64,000 bases of DNA from Chrysoporthe austroafricana (GCA_001051155.2 JYIP02000006.1:2294001-2358000), one strand, 5' to 3'; counted from the first letter of the stretch, positions 1 to 11,610 are shown. Numbers and translations: made by a program. Notes: a model not told the origin generated them from the sequence alone.

Positions 1-75
1 ACTTCTCGTCGGGTTGGCAGCCACTTCTGATGCCCGCCTCCCCGAGGTCGTCATCTCGGGTGCTGCAGCCTCTCG

Positions 76-883
76 TCATCTCCAGACGCCCGCCCTCTTC
101 ATGACGTTCTCAAACTCCCCCTTCTTGACGCCCCTGCCCACGCCCGAGCCCCCATTCGCCTCGAGTATCATGTCCCGCAACAGGTCGTCGTCGGGCTCCT
201 CCTTCAGCAGCGCCGCGACCCGCCGCAGGTGTGCCACGGTGATGACGCTGCTCTGCGGCTCCCCGTCCTCGTTGGTCCCCGTGAACAGCCCGAAGGCCTC
301 GTCGACCTCGCGGGAGTGCGCGCTGGAGCCGTGGTCACGCGCGTGGAACTTGAGCGCGCAGATGGCCACGAAGGAGGGGTAGTTCGCGTAGCCCTCGTCG
401 TCGGGGTCGAGGATCGAGGTGAATTCGGCGAGCTCGTTCTTGTCCTTGGGTGGGATGTCGAGAGCTCTGTAGGGAGAGGGGTTCTCAGCCGGCGGCTCTC
501 GTACCTTCCTGCACGGAAGTCTTGTCGTGCTGGCGCCGTGGACCAGGACGACAAAGGGGCCGAGGAGGGTAAGGAGCAGAGACGTACATCATGGCCCTCC
601 TCACGTCACCGATAGGTATGACACCCTCCTTCTCGCCCTCGCTGGGCTCTGCAAACAGCGCGAAGGCCTCCCTGATCTCAGCCTCCTCCTGCGCGGTGAT
701 GTCGTGCTCCTTGGCGAGCTTGGACTGCCGCACACCCTTTGCGCCCGAGCCCGATGCGCCCGGCTCAGCGGCACCCCCAGCCCTGCGTCTCGGTGGCTAC
801 TACATGTGTCAGAGGAGCGATGCACTCGGACAGGGCCCATAGCCACAGCCAGGAGGCTACCAGGTGGTTCGACAACTTACCAT
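76..883 (-). CDS. EF-hand superfamily protein (200 aa, 3 exons)
   Basis: Exons on the minus strand are 883-881, 796-588 and 466-76. The first coding exon is only the ATG, followed by a GTAAGT donor; the second starts MPPRRRAGG after a TAG acceptor. Donor GTACGT at 587 and acceptor TACAG at 467 restore the phrase RRAMIALDIPP. The protein has two EF-hand-like lobes: one around EEAEIREAFALFAEP with the loop region DPDDEGYANYPSF, and a C-terminal one around VDEAFGLFTG, ending in KRAGVWR. The loops lack the regular spacing of calcium-binding acidic residues, so calcium binding is doubtful. The overall plan is that of calmodulin or centrin-like proteins, but I do not recognise a named orthologue. 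Function unknown; the family assignment is fairly sure. Confidence 0.8.
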
Positions 884-1640
884 CGTGAGTGAAGAAACAC
901 CACGCCGTCGCGGTTGCGGTTGCGTGAACGGGGGACGGTGATGTCAAAAGGTGGAGACCTTCCGGGTTGGGCGATGGGGTTCCGCTGTTGCCGGGTCGTC
1001 GCCGGGTCGCCTGCTAGCGCCGGCAGTATTCACTTCACTTCGTCTCGCCTAAAATTTCTGCACGCTGCACACAGAGCTTACTCCTCTTCGTCCTCACACA
1101 CCATCCGCCAGCCCCGACACCGCGATGTACACAACCGGTGCTGGCTGGCAGTGTCCAGGTTGCTCATGAATCACGCATGCGCCGGCAGTTAAATGATCGT
1201 TGGTCTTTTACGCATGCGGCTAAGGTAAGAAAGACGGTGACCACGCGGGACGCGCGCAAGGGCACTGGGACAAGACCGAGATGGTTCACAACTACTGCAT
1301 CTCGCGATGGGGATATTGAACGCTTCAAAATATGCTAGAGCTTGCCGTTTCCGTATAATTACACCAGGACGGACAAGTGTGGACAGTGAAGCAAGAGCAA
1401 AAGCATAGCATTCCATCACTCGGTCGATGTCGCCTGTCCTCATCCCAGAGGCTGGTGACTGCTCTTGACATGGAGACATCACATCACACCAGACTTTTAC
1501 TAGCAACAAATTCATTCTCGTTTCACTGTGCGCTCGCTCTGCATCCAACTGTCGACTTGATGGCTCACAGCTTCAGACCATTCGGCTCTCTGCCACGGCT
1601 TAGCCCCGACTGGCTGCCCACCTCGCTGCCTGTGTCGTAC
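884..1640. other. Intergenic, no gene seen
   Basis: This stretch lies upstream of the EF-hand gene and downstream of GLO2. I see only short, non-conserved reading frames; it should hold the EF-hand promoter and the GLO2 3' UTR. Confidence 0.6.
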
Positions 1641-2759
1641 TCACTTGAAGTTGTTTTTCATTTCACGGAGCGCATGCATGACATCCACCGGGTCGGTCTT
1701 GCCGGTGGCCTTTTGCATATCAGGGTCCTGTAGATTTGAAGGTCAGCCATCGTTGTGAAAAAGTCATCGACGACTCATCGCTCACATTCGTCCTCATGAA
1801 CGGATTGTGTTGCTGTTAGAGGACCTGTCAGCCACCACACAAGATATCAGGCGCGGGCGTGACCTCGCCTACCTTCTCATCCCCAATCGTGAACTTCCCC
1901 TGCGTCTCCTGGTTCTCCTCCGCAAACTGCTGCAGCTTCCTCATCGCATCGTTCTGCAGCACCGTCGACGCGAACTTGACGTTGCTCTTTGTGTACTCGT
2001 GGCCGGGGAACACCTTGGTGTCGTCCGGCAGCGACGCGAGCGTCTTGTTCAGCGCGGTGTTCATCTCCTCCGCGCTGCCCTCGAAGAACTTGCCGCACCC
2101 GGCGTGGAACAGCGTGTCGCCTGTGAAGACGGCCCTCTCGCCACCGTCCTCCATAAACCAGCAGATACTGTCCTGCGTGTGGCACGGCGTGTACAGGCCC
2201 TTGACGGCGATGCTCCCGACCTTGAAGCCCGACCCGTTGGCGGGCGTCTGGGTGACACCTTCAGCGTCCTTGCCGGCGATGATGGGCAGGTCGGGCAGAT
2301 TGAGCTCGGCTTTCTAAAAGGGCACTTAGATACCAGCTCCAGGCGTGTGAGAGGGCAGTCGACTCACGAGCTTCTTGTTGCCGCCTGCGTGGTCCCAGTG
2401 GCTGTGCAGTGTCAATGCCTGCTCATCATCGTACAGACGGGTCCTGAGAAGGGGGCTCACTGGTGGGTGTTCACGATGGCCGTCAGGTTGATCTTGCCGC
2501 TGCTGATCGCCTCCTTCAAGACCGGAACAACCCTATCACATGGGCATCAGCACTGTATCTTGGCCGGATGCTCTTGCTAATACTCACTCAGGAGGGTTGG
2601 CAGGGTCAACAATGACGGCATCTTTGCTCTTGTCGTCCGAGACCAGGTAGGCGTAGTTATTGTGACTACCCACCCCTACCCGAGGCATTAGTGAACAGCG
2701 CCATCGTAAAGAAGCTCATCGTGCCCCAACGTACACATAGGAATCGACTGGATATGCAT
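1641..2759 (-). CDS. GLO2: Hydroxyacylglutathione hydrolase (glyoxalase II), 257 aa, 7 exons
   Basis: The enzyme hydrolyses S-D-lactoylglutathione to D-lactate and glutathione, the second step of methylglyoxal detoxification. Exons are 2759-2735, 2675-2588, 2532-2461, 2401-2368, 2313-1873, 1812-1786 and 1727-1641. It is a metallo-beta-lactamase fold protein: the metal-binding HxHxDH motif lies in THHHWDH (about residues 60-66) and is split across an intron inside the second histidine codon. Further family signatures are FTGDTLFHAGCGKFFEG and FPGHEYTKSN. The sixth exon codes for only nine residues (QHNPFMRTN). The protein starts MHIQSIPM with no obvious mitochondrial presequence, suggesting the cytosolic form. 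Length matches the family (about 255-260). Identification is secure; the exact donor at 1872 (GTAGGC) is a choice over a weaker GT 6 nt further on. Confidence 0.92.
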
Positions 2760-3363
2760 GGCGCGTGAGATGGCAAGCTGCAGTATCGTCAGTTTCAGAC
2801 TGAAAGGCTCACCCATCTAGGAGCCTGTTGAACTCACCGTTGAGGCTAGAGTTCCGAGCTTGTTCCGGAGAAAAGGTCTACGCAGGACTGTTGAATGCAT
2901 GAGGAGCCCTCAGAATGCTACTTCACGGTGCAGGACGCCTCCTCTTTTAATCAGGTAATCGTGATGAGGATGTCTCGTTGATGAATAATCCAAATCATAG
3001 TGACGTTATTGGACAAGAGGGGGAAGTCGTCGGCAACTGCGGAGCACGCAACCCGACCACACCAACAACCATCCGACGTCCAAAGTCAATGTCTTAGAAG
3101 CAATTCCAACACAGACCCAAAACTCCAGAGACAGGCGCGAAAAACCAATATACAAAATACAGAAATACAGAAAGAGTCAGTAACTGCTGGTAGGAAAACG
3201 CAACCCATGGTCGGCCCCGTTGGGAAGGACGGGGGCAACCCGTGGTAGATTGATGACTCTCAAGGCGAGGCCATGTGGAGACGATACTGCCAGCAACTTA
3301 ACGACTAAGGAGGGGGTATCATTCATTCAAGACAGAACCTCAGGCAGTAATTGACAGGACAAT
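2760..3363. other. Intergenic between GLO2 and LAS1
   Basis: It should contain the GLO2 promoter and LAS1 3' UTR. No conserved reading frame or structured RNA was recognised. Confidence 0.6.
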
Positions 3364-4692
3364 TCACAAGACGCCGATGGGCTTCGGTGACCACGGCCCG
3401 TCCCACCGAAACCAACCGCCCCTCTTCGTCTTCTCATCCTCACCACCCTCGTCGTCGCCGCCCTCTTTCTTCCGCTTGCCAGTCGCCCTTCCGGGCCCTG
3501 CCCCCTGCCCCACGCCCTGGAGTTCATCCCTCGCGCGATACAACTCCCTCCTGAGCTCTTCCTTGTCTGGAGGCTCCCCTCCAGCCGTAGCCCCAGTCAT
3601 CTCAGCCGGCAGGCCGCGCACCGCCCTAGACAACTTCACGGAGCGTAGCAGCATACCCTTATCCCTTATCGACCCTCCGATATCTGCCAGCATCCTCAGC
3701 ACAAGCACAGTGTCCCACTTGCTTAACTGCCTCATCAGCCCCTCTCTCGCAGCCTCCTCACCGACCTCGCCCTCCTGCCGCTGCAGGAAACCCAGCAGCG
3801 CGGCACGGCACATCCTCTCCTGGAGCGCCTCCTTCGACGCCACGACCGCCTTGCCCTTACCAACTGAGACCTCGTCGTGCATCCTACTCCCTCCGCCCAT
3901 GGTGGTGGTAGTATTCGTAGCAGTAGTAGTAGTAGCTCTCTCACCAGAGGCGTCCACTTCCCCTTCCACCACCACCACCTCCTCGTCCTCCTGCTCCTCC
4001 GGCAGATTCCTCCAGTAGTACTCCCAGATCCACACCAGGGCCCTCCTCGCCACCGGGCGCAGCTGGCCCAGCGAGGGCATGGGCTCGTGCGTCCCCTGGT
4101 GACGGAGCTCGACAAAGCTGGCCGGCAGGCCGATGGTCTTGGCGACGCCGTACATGCTCAGCTTGCGGGCTTTGTCCTGGTGGCTGTCCAGCAGCCCTGT
4201 GACGAACCTGGGAACCCCGATCTTCAGCACAGACCCGTTTTCTGCCAAAACACACCGCCAAAGGGGGAGATGGGAGGGGAGGGGGGAGGGGGGAAGGATG
4301 TAGGTCGGTAAGTAGGTAGGCCAGTTAGCTTACCGTGTGAACCCCACGAGATAGCCCGCTGTGACCCCCGCCCCGGACACGGCATCGTGCCCGCCTCGCT
4401 CGTCGAAGACGATCGCGGACATCAGGAGGGCGGTCGACTCCACGACGTGCGGGCACCCGCCGCGGTGGACCCACATGAAGACACGGGCGATGGCCCCCTC
4501 GATGGCCCGGAGCTCGTCTGGGGTAGACCACCACGGCGACGGTGGCGACGGTGTTGTCGCTGCCATGGAGGGCGTTGCGGTGCCGGCGGCGGTAGTGGTG
4601 GTGGTGAGGAAGGAGGTGTGCGGGTACAGCTGTGAGCGCACCCGGAGGAGCTCGGCGCGGTCGCGCCACGGGGTGAAGACGAACTGGACCAT
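3364..4692 (-). CDS. LAS1: Pre-rRNA processing endonuclease Las1 (400 aa, 2 exons)
   Basis: Las1 is the HEPN-type endoribonuclease that cuts ITS2 of pre-rRNA, working with the kinase Grc3 in 60S subunit assembly. Exons are 4692-4334 and 4207-3364. The N-terminus [16 protein letters not shown] is the family hallmark. The catalytic HEPN motif RHxxTH is visible as ELRHQGTHE, roughly residue 155-160. A variable acidic and Thr-rich linker (EEQEDEE to TTTTMGGG) follows YYWRNLPE, and the C-terminus WSPKPIGVL is typical. The acceptor at 4208 (CCCAG) joins GFT to RFVTGLLD as in homologues; the AG at 4242, 34 nt earlier, would break the frame. Identification is secure. Confidence 0.93.
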
Positions 4693-5479
4693 TCTCGCCC
4701 GCCCCGGAACTGCTCAGCCGCCGTTGTCGATGGTGGTTGGAATACCCGGTCTGCCTCGAGCCGACCGCTGCGGTGTGCGGGAGGTCCGAGTTGCGCGCTG
4801 GCGATATCTCGATGTAGGTAGTCTTCACACCGGAGCGTTTGATGCGCCCTCTGAAATCTCCTCACTTCCGCAGGTCGAATAAGCGTCAGGGCGAACGTGG
4901 AGACTAGATCACATGAAGATTCATGCCAGGCAATTCGCGGCCGCGTTTACTAATATCGTCCGGTCGGTGTGTCGCTCATTCGTCTGTTTGAGGTGAGTGG
5001 TCGAAAACGCCAGAAATTGGCCGGGTCGAGTTTTAGAGGGTATCGATGTCCACCCGACGCAAGACTCTTCGCACAACTGGCCAAAGCACTTCTCAAGGCA
5101 ATTTTGGGGATGCAGCAGTTGCCCACTTCTTTACTGTTTAATAGATTGCGACTTTCGGCGGTAAGTCTCCCGTACAGAATCTCTCGTCTCAGCATTTCGG
5201 AAGGCCTCGAGAAAATTTTCATCACGCCCCGCGATCATCCCCCCCTCTGGCGGGAAGGGAGGTTATGATGTTCACGGTTGATATATGGCACTTTTTACAG
5301 ACATCGCGGCAATTCATAATCGAAGTCGTGACACTTTGTTCTCAATCTCGTCTATGTGCTCACCACTTTTTCATGGGTATCGACCGTGTTGCGCGTCACG
5401 CCTCCCATCGGAACAGCCATCTCAAGCTGCGTCGTGCCGACAGGCATTCACATTCCCAGTGATCCGACTGTCCGAATTG
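4693..5479. other. Intergenic, LAS1 promoter side
   Basis: No supported gene. It lies between the LAS1 start and the end of the LYS9-like pseudogene. Confidence 0.55.
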
Positions 5480-6085
5480 CTAGACTGTCTTCTTCGCCAG
5501 GTAGATACCATACTTACCCTCCAGCCCCTTCACGATCGGCTCATGCAGGACCCATGAGCACGGCGCCAACACGCCCCTCTTGACGGTCGTCCCGTCCAGC
5601 ACAGGTTTGGCCGCCACGCCGCATGGCACGCCAACCAGCTTCGCCCGGGCGTGTGAGCGCGTCGCGCCCGAGCCGTCCGCGTGCCCGATCTCGAACCTGT
5701 GCTGCACCTTGACACCATGTCGCGCTCCTCGCCCTCGCGGTGCGTCTCCTCCTTTTCGAGCGTCGCGCACGGCGTGACGAGCGGGAGGGGGCGTGGTCTT
5801 CTCGTACGAGAAGATTCCGAACCGCGCCAGGCCCGACAGGACGCGGCTCTGCTCCCCGGGTGAGTCGAGCGTGGCCTCCCTCCCTTAGGACCGTGGGCCT
5901 TGAGCTCCGCCTCGCCAGACGAGGAGGCGTCGACGATGGGCCCACATCCGTCGCCTCCTCCTAGGCCACAGGCTCAGACGGGACGTCCTGCGGCGCCTCG
6001 GCCAGGAAGCCCGTCCCAACCAGCAGGGAGATGAACCCCCGGAGGCCCTCGCGACGAAGGGGGAGCGGGCAAGCGGGAAGCGAGG
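5480..6085 (-). pseudogene. Decayed C-terminal fragment of saccharopine reductase (LYS9-like)
   Basis: Reading the minus strand from about 6085 to 5480 gives segments in the order found at the end of fungal saccharopine reductase (glutamate-forming, lysine biosynthesis). First comes LRREGLRGFISLLVGTGFL, then EPVA and an in-frame TAG followed by EEATD. Next are RVLSGLARFGIFSYEKTTP and, in another frame, EGEERDMV. The fragment ends with QHRFEI, KLVGVPCG, VLDGTTVKRGVLAP and KYGIYLAKKTV before a stop. At least one stop and frame changes near 5715 and 5770 break it, and the loop between the HADGS-like part and KLVGVPC is shortened. Only about the last third of the parent gene is present, so this is a truncated copy rather than a gene. 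Whether an intact LYS9 exists elsewhere cannot be seen here. Confidence 0.78.
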
Positions 6086-8146
6086 GGGGGCGATGGTGAC
6101 AGTGGCGGCAATGGCCGCACATTGCGTGTTCGTGATACGAGGAGATTGGGATCTGACGATCAGCACCCATCCAGTCCGCGCGGCACGCAATGTTGCGACG
6201 CCATCTCGGCTCGGGGCCTTGGAGAGAGTGGCCTCCACCGGGGGGCCACGGCACGGGAAGACAGGAATGAGCTGTTCTCGGCCCAACGAAGGGTGGAACG
6301 GGAGACGCGAGCGAGCCCTCCCTGCGCGACAGCTGAGAGACGAGGTTGCTGGGTGACGAGGAAAAGGGTGTATCCCGTCGAGCCTGCACCGACCGCAGGC
6401 GGTTTGTTTGCCCTGTCGAGCCCTGTGTAGCAAGTTATCACGAGACGAAGAGCCCCCGTCAGGTTTTGCCGATCTCGGCCTCCTCGTACTGAGTATGACC
6501 AAGAAGGCATCGCCGCCCAACTGCCCCTCCTCTCAGGCACAGAGGGCCCTGGGGGGGGGTGGTCGCAGGTGGCGGGCGGCGGCATGGGGAAGGCATGAGG
6601 GAGCATGGCTTGCTGCTTTGCCCCCCAGTACTACTCAGTAGTACTATTGCTATGTACACCCTGCTCCGTGTTCCATAGTACGTACCCAGTAGCACTAGCG
6701 GTATTACTTATGATGTACGTACCCCAGCAGAGTACCGGCGTTCGGTGGTGGAGACCTGACGAGGGAGGGGCACGGTGGGAGGGACCGCTGCGTGGAAGGG
6801 AGAAGGGGAAGGGGACCAGGGGACCAGGGTGGAGCCAAAAGAACAAAACCTGGGAGCCGAAAACGAAGTCGATGGGGCCCCACCAGCCGTGTGCCCAGGC
6901 TCAGTCTGCAGGGCGTCCCCCCCCCAAGGTATCCGAGCCGCCCTCCTGCGGTGCCAGAGGTACGGGGGCGCTACCCCTGCTGGGTACAGCCGAACCACCC
7001 CCCTCCCCTCGAGTAACCCCTTCCCAGCAGAACCCCAACGCCCCTCCTTCGAGACCGGGGCGGGCAGGACGAGCCGGCAGGGGTTGCCCAAGGCGGCTCT
7101 GCAGAGGCTGCTCGCGAGGCCAAGACAGGGTCTTGGCGCGAGGGTACTTACCACAGTAGGCCTCGCGCGCCCCCCTCCCCCTCCCACCCCCCATGGGCCC
7201 CATCGAACATCGAACAATCGAACACAGCAGGCAGATCAGAGGGTCCACCCGCCGGCGGTGGCCTGTGCGCCCGGACAGGATTCCATCTGCGAGGCACTAC
7301 GAACCCGCGATCCACCATACCATCGTGCGCACTACGGTGGCACGGCACCAAAAGCTCTGACGGGCAGGCTCTAGGGGAACGCCCCCCCCTAAGTACTAAG
7401 TATCGGCGCCCGCAGGGGTCCGGGGTCCTGCGCGCGGTGGGCAGAGCTCCCCCCCCCTCAAGGGCTTCTTTGCCTTGGTGGTGGGTGGTGGTGACATCAA
7501 GAGGCCGGCTGTGTCCTCGAGGCCCTCTCGCTCTGGGGGACCAGGCTGGGCCTCACCCTTTCGAGCCGGGCGCGCTCCTGGCCCGGAGCGAGCGAACGCC
7601 CCGCGGCTGGCTGGTTGGTTCTCCCACCCTCTCCGTGAGGCCCGGCTAGCATAGCTTACACGGGACTTTCTGCTGTGTACTACGTGATGGCCTCTGTTGA
7701 CTGGCCGCGTCCCAGCTGCGTTGCGTATGCTGTATGCGTACGTCCATGCGCCACAGCCTGGGCACTCGCTTTCATTTCTAGGCAGTCACTTGCTGGCACC
7801 CACTTCCTAGGCGCCGTCCTTGGTTCGGTGTCTCTCTTCACGTGTGGTTCAGTAGATGTGTTGTAGACCGCTGGTCAATTTCTTCTCATTCAACCGAGCC
7901 CTCCAGGCTTCAGCAGTGTTGCTGGTATTGTAGTTGTACATTTCTACCTTCATCCCAGGGTATCATATCGAGCCTAATTTCCCAGATGGCCCAAAAACTC
8001 CGGCTGTAGACCCGGATTCTACCCAATTTTCCAAAAGATGACAAACTCCGTAAACCATCCAAGAATGCAAATCGTAAATCATGTGCCCGTGAGGTTATAT
8101 CTGGGGCGGCGATATCGGTGAAAAGGAGGGCCACATCAAAAGGACC
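6086..8146. other. Gene-free GC-rich stretch with G/C runs
   Basis: Reading frames here look random and match no family I know. There are several runs of 7-10 G or C and a cluster of GTAC/TAGTAC motifs at 6627-6730. It contains the presumed 3' UTR of the gene ending at 8147. Confidence 0.5.
6627..6645. repeat. Perfect inverted repeat, 8-bp arms, 3-nt loop
   Basis: AGTACTAC and GTAGTACT flank TCA. The hairpin sits in a cluster of further GTAC motifs in the gene-free stretch. No function is evident. Confidence 0.7.
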
Positions 8147-9277
8147 TCACTCATCGTCGCTGTCCGCCGCCTCTCCCTCACCATCTTCCTCTTCTTCCTC
8201 CTCCTCATCATCGGTGGCTGGTGGCTCCCAGGCGTCTTCCAGCCTCAGACCCTTCCCGGTGGGCTCGAAGGATGCACCGAGAAGTCCCAGCTTCTCCGGA
8301 GGGTCGTACAGGCCCAGCCCGATGAGGATGTCCCCTTCTTCCTCCTCCTCACTCTCGTCCTGCTGCTGCTGCTCCTCATCATCTTTCACTTCGGGTTCTG
8401 CGTACACAGATGATGCCTGCTTCACCACAACTGGCTCCGGTAGTTGGATATTGGGAATATCCTCCGGGGTTGGTGGGGTCGTCACGTTCTCACTGTAGCC
8501 TGTGGATGGGACGTTGACCCATGAGGCTGGGGAGTAAGAAGGCTCAACATAGCAAGGTGCGGGAGCTGGAGTGTATGCCGCAGTTGAGACGAAGGCGGCC
8601 GTCTGAGCGTGGTCCGTGGATGGCATGCTGGGAGCAACGGGGGCAGCAGACACATTCCAGACAGGCGAGGCGTACGCCTGCGCCTGCGCCTGCGCCTGCG
8701 CCTGAGAAAGCTCGTAGGGAGTGTATGAGGGCAGTGCCAGCGGCGAGAAGTTTGAGATAGGTGAGCTGTATGCCGAATAGGCCGCCGGCGTGGGAGGCAT
8801 CTGGACAGGAGGCGCGCAGAAGTCATAGTCACAGTAGTTGGGAAAGGGATACTGTGACGGCTGTGTCGACACTGATGAGAGCTGATACGTCTGAGGCAGT
8901 TGTGTCGAAGGGTGCCAGCTGACGGGTCGGGCTGTCCTCTTGACGGGCTCGTAGCAGCCGTTGCCATAGACCTCCGGGCCAGGAGTGGGCAGATACGGCT
9001 GCTCCAGCATCTGCTGCTGCGTCCTCTGCTGAAAGACGAGGTCGTTCATCATCGTCCGTCGACGCTGCTGCATGAGGTTGTTCCTCGGGCTGTTGCTGGC
9101 ACTCGAGGGCTTCACAACCCTCATGGCATTTCCAGAGAGAGCACCGTTCGATCCCCGTGACCGCCTCCTGCTCGCTGATATCGACATCTGTTTTGAGAGG
9201 TCCTCGAACAGGGCATCGTGGGTATAGTGGACTGGTGGTATGCAAGGGAGACTGGCTCCAACAAAAGAAGGCATCAT
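8147..9277 (-). CDS. Low-complexity acidic protein, 376 aa, function unknown
   Basis: A single uninterrupted frame starts ATGATG at 9277. The N-terminal third is basic and Ser/Arg-rich with a Gln-rich run (QQRTQQQM). The middle is Pro/Tyr/Ser/Ala-rich with an alternating Gln-Ala tract (QAQAQAQAQA). The C-terminus is strongly acidic: DDEEQQQQDESEEEEEGD, then a compact block (IGLGLYDPPEKLGLLG, TGKGLRLEDAWEPP), then a Glu/Asp tail. The LYDPPEK-TGKGL-EDAWEPP block looks like a conserved short motif of an uncharacterised filamentous-fungal family. No transmembrane segment or catalytic motif is seen. An intrinsically disordered nuclear or regulatory role is possible but unproven. Confidence 0.72.
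   Translation of the reverse strand: MMPSFVGASLPCIPPVHYTHDALFEDLSKQMSISASRRRSRGSNGALSGNAMRVVKPSSASNSPRNNLMQQRRRTMMNDLVFQQRTQQQMLEQPYLPTPGPEVYGNGCYEPVKRTARPVSWHPSTQLPQTYQLSSVSTQPSQYPFPNYCDYDFCAPPVQMPPTPAAYSAYSSPISNFSPLALPSYTPYELSQAQAQAQAQAYASPVWNVSAAPVAPSMPSTDHAQTAAFVSTAAYTPAPAPCYVEPSYSPASWVNVPSTGYSENVTTPPTPEDIPNIQLPEPVVVKQASSVYAEPEVKDDEEQQQQDESEEEEEGDILIGLGLYDPPEKLGLLGASFEPTGKGLRLEDAWEPPATDDEEEEEEEDGEGEAADSDDE
8675..8704. repeat. Coding hexanucleotide repeat, 5 units
   Basis: Five perfect copies of CGCCTG on the plus strand encode the Gln-Ala tract of the minus-strand gene. Unit gain or loss would keep the frame. Confidence 0.9.
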
Positions 9278-11610
9278 CTTGATGGCCGGCTGGTACTGTC
9301 GTGGTGGTGATGGGTGGTGGTGATGGTGTATAGTGGTAGTCGTTGTTGTTGTGGTTGACGAGTGGTGAGTGGTGAGTGGTAGGAGAACATGAGAAGGCCG
9401 TCAAACCTTATCAGCACATGGCATCATGGAGTGATATAGCAGGCCGAAGACTGCAACAACTTCTTGTTGTGGAATGGGTCTATAAAGGAGAAGGGAAGCG
9501 TTGAGACAGGGACAGGGAAGAAAGGGGCCATGTGGAATGGCTCGAAGGATAAAATCGAAGCTAGTTCGAGCAGGAGTGACATTGTCGTATTGGCACGGAG
9601 AACAAAAGTAATGAAATGGAACGGGGCCTTCTGACATGTGGATGTGTCTAGGTAGGGAAGTATCATGGGATCGAGTGTGGATGTGTCGGTTCCGGGTCAA
9701 AGAGAAAGCGCTCGCACGTCGTGAAGGAGTGGTGGCCTGCGTCATATGGGGTTGCAGGGATCTGCCACCAGCACCCACCCCCCCCGTTTGCTTGTACGGG
9801 ATACATGATGCCCTGCGCCGAGGGAGGCCAGTCTGCCCCCGTTCGACACAGGGCTACGTAGTGCAGGTACTTGCAGGCGGCAGCCCTGGCGGGCGCGGGT
9901 GGCTATGAGGGAAGAATGTACCATAGTACCGTGGAATGCCTACTGGGTAGTAAGCGGCAGGACGACTAGTCGGCCGGGCCTGCGCGCCTTGACCTCCAGG
10001 ATCTGTTTCTCTGCTGGGGGGAGCTACTTATGGAGGCGCGGATGAGCTAAGGACAACAGGTGGGAACGTCTGGTGTGGGCCAGGGTCAGGTCGCTGCTGA
10101 GGAGTCCCGGCCCTTCGATTGTGGACCCGCGCATCCCTGTCCACCCGGGCGGGATCTGTGTGGAGTCTTGTGTCGAAGGGCTGGTTTCCAGGCCAGCGAT
10201 CGATGCTCCCGCCCAGGCACAGGATCTGTGCTGCGTGCCGGCCTGCACAGGAAGCAGCAGCACGAAACAAAGCACCACCAGGCGGGTGTGAGACACGAAG
10301 GGGAGGCCCTATAGGACAGGGCGGCACGAGGCGGCAGGCCGTCCTCAGTCCAGTCTTGGTCCTGTGTTCCCTGGAGCCCGCGGAATGTACCACGCTTTGG
10401 GATGGCGGATCCCGGCCTCTGGCGGACGCTGGAATGTTTTCATCGAAGCGGCCCCATCTGGAGCCAGGACCAAGAAAAGAAAAGAAAAGAAAATAACCCC
10501 CCCAGCCAGCGCGGTCACGGTACGTATCGTCTAGTCTCGCGGGGCGTGCTGGTGCTGGGCGTGGGTCCAGGAGGGGGGGAAGGACTGGCAGGCCCGGCCA
10601 GACAATCCGCCCGCACGACAACATGGCTCCGGGCAGGGAGCATTGCCAGGAGCCGCGCGAAGTGTGTGCCTGTCTGTGGGTTCGGTCAGCAGGCTGTGAA
10701 CGTGTGGACCGCGACGTGTGTACGAGCCGACTGAGCTTACCGACGTATCAGACTTGGAGACAGGCCCGAGAACGCAACCTCTGCCCAAACCGTGGCACCT
10801 CCCTGCAAGAGCAGGCAGGGCTCTGCAAGGATGTGGACATGTGAGATGGCGGGGACAAGGGGTCAGGATGCAGGAGCCCTAGCCCAGGCCCCAGAAAGAA
10901 GGGTTGCATCTCGAGATGCAAATGCAGATGGAGACATGACGGTGGGCCGGGACAAAGGGGGTCGCAGGAGGGGCGTGCTCGTAGGGACGAGGCGCGATGT
11001 GCCAGCGGATCCAGCAACCGCTTCGGCCAGAGCCCGGTGCAACCCCATGTCTCTTGCCCGAACCTGCAGCGCCGTAGGGGTGCGCATCTCGGCTGGCGGG
11101 GCGTCGACGCAGTAGAGTTGTGGTCGGCGTGGTGCGCTGAAGAGCAGGGGTGCGTCGACGCTCCGACCCAGGGCGATGCGGTGGTCAAGGATTCTCTGGG
11201 AGACGACTGGTTTCTGTTTTTACCCACACACTAGCACATCCCAGGCCGTGGACCGCGACCAGGACCAAGAGGCCAAAAGCAAATACTTGCAGTCCGTACT
11301 TACGCCAACGCGGCGGGACTGGTGAGACGGGGGGGCGCCCGCGAATAATGAAACTGTGGGCCGACACCATCGTCGAGGGAATGCGAGCAAGGCCTCCACC
11401 CGGCAGCTACACGTCGATGGATCTGTGCCGGAGCCCTGCCTCGGCCCAGAGAAGGGCCACCCTGCCTGGCACCAGGTCGTGGCCGGGGCGCCGCTCGCCT
11501 CGACGCCGACGGGCGCACGCCGCCAGCGGTGACGACAGGAGAAGGCCTCAAGCCGTGCAGGCGCGAGGTGCTTGCTGCCTGGGAGCACCAGGGCGGCCGC
11601 AGCGCGCCGT

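Noticed and set aside
4241..4248. Extending the LAS1 second exon upstream to a TTG start (about residue MAENG)
   Set aside because: That start is not ATG, and the stretch is intron: the acceptor at 4208 restores the family sequence [11 protein letters not shown].
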